A stretch of DNA of 64,000 bases from Bolinopsis microptera (lineage: Eukaryota > Ctenophora > Tentaculata > Lobata > Bolinopsidae). Where the stretch lies: assembly GCF_026151205.1 (NCBI RefSeq), contig NC_087078.1:15703118-15767117 (forward strand), read 5' to 3'. Of the stretch, positions 61,458-64,000 are shown in pieces. The notes below the pieces were generated by a model, which worked only from the letters and a program-made list of their open reading frames with translations, was not told the origin of the DNA and did not search any database. Position 1 is the first letter of the stretch. Every line of letters begins with the position of its first letter. A program made the translations under genes and the position numbers.

Positions 61458-64000
61458 CATATTTTCGCTAAATAAGCTAATGTCAGAGGTATCCGTTATG
61501 CTTATTTGAATATATGGAATGATTTTTAACATTCTTTACAATACCTGTACAGTAACACAACATTTCTATACAGCTATTTTACACGCCTAATTTGAATACC
61601 GTTTTAGGTATTCCGAAATAACTCTGCAAATACCAACGTTTTCCAATCCTCCAACTTTTTACCTTACACATAGTAAGGTATAATCAGTCACAGTAAGATA
61701 TCTCTATCTCGCTTTCCAAGAAAAACGACCTAATTCTGGGTCAAATTCCAATCTCATCTTATTCAGTAAGAAGATATATGTTGACAGTGTTGTGAAATTA
61801 TACGCCTTCTTTCAATGCACCCCTCTTTTCATTTTTGGCTACATTCCAACTTGAGATAAGATCAACATAATAGTCTGCATTTCTGTATCCCATGAAATAT
61901 TTTAAGTCCTGAAATTCCTCGTTTGGTATGCAGATTCTCATCGCTCACAAACGTAAAAAGTATGCGCAGAAGATTATAAAACCTGGCTTCACTGCCCTTA
62001 AAATTTTAATCATCTCATATCTCCTCTGACTTACCATGTAAGGCAACAAATCCTTCGTTATTGATAAATTCGCAGTTAAACATGTTTAGTTGATGTCTGT
62101 TGCAAATTCGCAGTTACACAATGAGTTGAACAATGAGTAATCATAACACTATTTTAACAGTGTAGTATGGTACTTTTAGTAATAAACATCATCAGTACTA
62201 ATTATGTAAAGGAATTCAGGTTTGCACAAATTTTAAAGAAAAATACAGAGCCTGAGAAATGCAAGGAATAGCCCTCCGTTATTGACATCTCTTATTAGGC
62301 AATTAACGGATAACAGCATTCCAGCAGCCCACTGAACCTCACAACCTTTCTTTTTATAATGTCTTTGAGCTTCTCTATACTACAGAGGTACTGTTCACTG
62401 CTAAATAGAAATATAAATACAATAAAACTTTAACCCTGTTTTACCATACTATTTGGGATAAAGAAGAGTTGTGGGATAATAAATCTGACATTTGCTACAT
62501 TTCCTTATTCAGTTATTCAGTTTCGATCGAATTCAATCGGGGATCACCCGAGTGTGCATCATATCAATTATCCCTGGCCAGTGGGCCTATTATTCTTTCT
62601 AACAGTATTCGGGCCCCTTCAGACTGTTCTTCAGTAGATGTATGTGACTTCACTGACTTGATACGCTGCCAAGGAATCAACACGGTAACTGTAGTGCAAC
62701 AAACTGATGACATTTCTTAGACACATACCGATTACCGGGACGTGGAGAGTCAAATCTGGGCGGTGCGTTTGCCGGCTACATATGTATGTACTCGTTTTAA
62801 GAAAACCTTTCAGTGGTTTACTCCCATCAAGTCAGAATCATTTACACAAACTTCGCCTTGAATTTTTATGTCTTCGGCAAGTTGTACGTTGAGTAAGTAT
62901 TCAAAATAAAAAAGTGTATGTAAAGAGACAAAATAATTGCAGTGAACAGAACTTTCCTTAAAGCTTTGATCGAAGAATTTTTCAATTTGTCATGATATGG
63001 CCTAGTGACCAGAATATCCTACTTCCCCATCACATACACTTATTTATTTTGGAAAGGTACTTACTCATTACTCAACGTACAACTTGCACTTTGCAGTTGC
63101 TGAAGACATAGAAATTCTTCATCTATTTTTGTTTGGGGCTGTGTCTTGGGGAGTTTCAAGTTATGACTTTTCAGTTATTGCAATTTTAAGTCTTTAAGAG
63201 GCGGCGGGGTATATTTTAAGTTTTCAAATTGAATAATTACTCTCTGGTTGCGACCAATGACCATTTAGGGTGTTTTAACGCCACTTCACAACATATTTTT
63301 ACCAAAATTCTTCATTTTCTAACCCACATCAAATTGTAGGGATGATAAGTTCGCGTGATCTCATCAACTGGCCCTTTTTCAATACATTTTAAGAGTTTTA
63401 ACACTTAGAAGACACGTACTTTTTCTACAACGAGTATTAAAAACTCACTGGAAAGTTCTAAAACCAAATATTTGCACCGCGAAAGTAATGTAGTATCTCA
63501 CAAGGAACCTTGTTGATAACTAGATCAGTAAGTAGTAAGTACTGGTACCCACGTGGTACGGTGTTATCCCACGCATGTGTTGTTGACGCAACTCTGTTGT
63601 GATCTCATGAGAATACACAAATATTTGTCGACACTCTGTACTTGCAATATTAATGTAGGTACTTGCTTTAATACAATAAAACTTTATTTTATCATCCACC
63701 TTAAAATTCGGGGATTTTTTCTCTTGAAAATTAGGTAGAAATCAGAAGGTTGCATATACACTATACAGTAGTTGTAACGATGATGAGAACGCACACTAAA
63801 TGTTCAGTGCGTATTACATTTTATTCGGCTGTGTCTTCGGTTGTGATGGATATTTCTGATGCGATAAAAACTGACTTTGTATCAAATAATACTATTAGCT
63901 TCCTCCCTATGACAACAGGCTTCCTCCCTGTGACAGCGGACGTTAACGGGCTACTCACTTTTATACAATGAAACTTTAAATTATCATTACCTTATTAGAT
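61458..64000. other. CRIM1 intron or downstream region, no exon found
   Basis: No cysteine-rich exon is recognisable. The one clear structure is an inverted repeat (62861-62921 with 63032-63117). An ORF at 62469-62720 has no family resemblance and is probably chance. Confidence 0.5.
62861..63117. repeat. Inverted repeat (foldback/MITE remnant)
   Basis: The left arm includes TTTTTATGTCTTCGGCAAG, TTGTACGTTGAGTAAGTA and AAAAGTGTATGT. The right arm contains the complements with one 13-bp insertion. The spacer is about 110 bp with no coding signal. Confidence 0.72.

Noticed and set aside
61008-61532. Long Pro-rich and Gly/Arg-rich ORFs on both strands
   Set aside because: They arise from the pyrimidine tract, which lacks stops in several frames.
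62469-62720. 83-codon ORF as a CRIM1 exon
   Set aside because: It lacks the cysteine spacing of VWFC or antistasin domains and has no hydrophobic transmembrane segment.

Overview
This window is animal (metazoan) nuclear DNA. Its genes are split by GT/AG introns, and it carries recognisable orthologs of two animal-specific genes plus many eukaryotic transposons (CR1-like LINEs, Penelope-like elements, tRNA-derived SINEs, MITEs). There is no sign of bacterial organisation. It is most likely an invertebrate. The sequence is AT-rich and the proteins have diverged strongly from what I know of the vertebrate orthologs, but I cannot name the phylum from sequence alone.

Left part, about 0.15-15.7 kb, minus strand: the 5' portion of a MYCBP2 (PAM/Highwire/RPM-1) ortholog. 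Fifteen coding exons can be chained in consistent reading phase from an ATG at 15709 to the left edge. They run from the N-terminal helical region through the RCC1-like repeats to the cysteine-rich insert, and the gene continues off the window. A small coiled-coil gene on the plus strand (about 4.14-5.29 kb) lies inside one intron. Another intron holds about 0.7 kb of telomere-like GGTAAG repeats, and a mariner-type MITE sits 14 bp beyond an exon.

Middle, about 15.7-39.6 kb: no host gene is recognisable and the stretch is dominated by repeats. It contains a nearly intact CR1-like LINE (17.8-23.6 kb; ORF1, SGNH esterase, and PHD + endonuclease + reverse transcriptase); a second related LINE truncated at its 5' end (25.5-28.9 kb); three copies of a hairpin-rich MITE family with 8-bp target duplications; a 3.2-kb TTAA-flanked element with about 400-bp inverted repeats and a MITE nested inside it; a 144-bp-arm foldback; a 5'-truncated Penelope-like element with a GIY-YIG domain; and an RT relic.

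Right part, about 39.7 kb to beyond the right edge, plus strand: a CRIM1 ortholog, divergent from MYCBP2. Ten exons in consistent phase encode a signal peptide, an IGFBP N-terminal domain, two long CRIM1-type cysteine-rich modules, a VWFC domain, three antistasin repeats and another VWFC domain. The transmembrane end is not reached by 57070, so the gene should continue past 64 kb. Its introns carry a near-full-length Penelope-like element on the opposite strand (46.96-49.51 kb), several minisatellites, a TTAA MITE nested in a hairpin repeat, and a 2.4-kb 34/43-bp minisatellite whose units mostly contain CTATAAATAG, a TATA/MEF2-like motif. A 400-bp pure C/T tract follows at 61.05-61.46 kb.

The two host genes encode unrelated proteins: a giant neuronal E3 ubiquitin ligase, and a transmembrane BMP-binding/antistasin-type protein. 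Nothing in the sequence suggests they work together beyond being neighbours. The strongest leads for novelty are in the repeats: the hairpin MITE family, which has an in-window empty site; the multi-ORF CR1 element with ATGA stop-start overlaps; and the MADS-box-like minisatellite.
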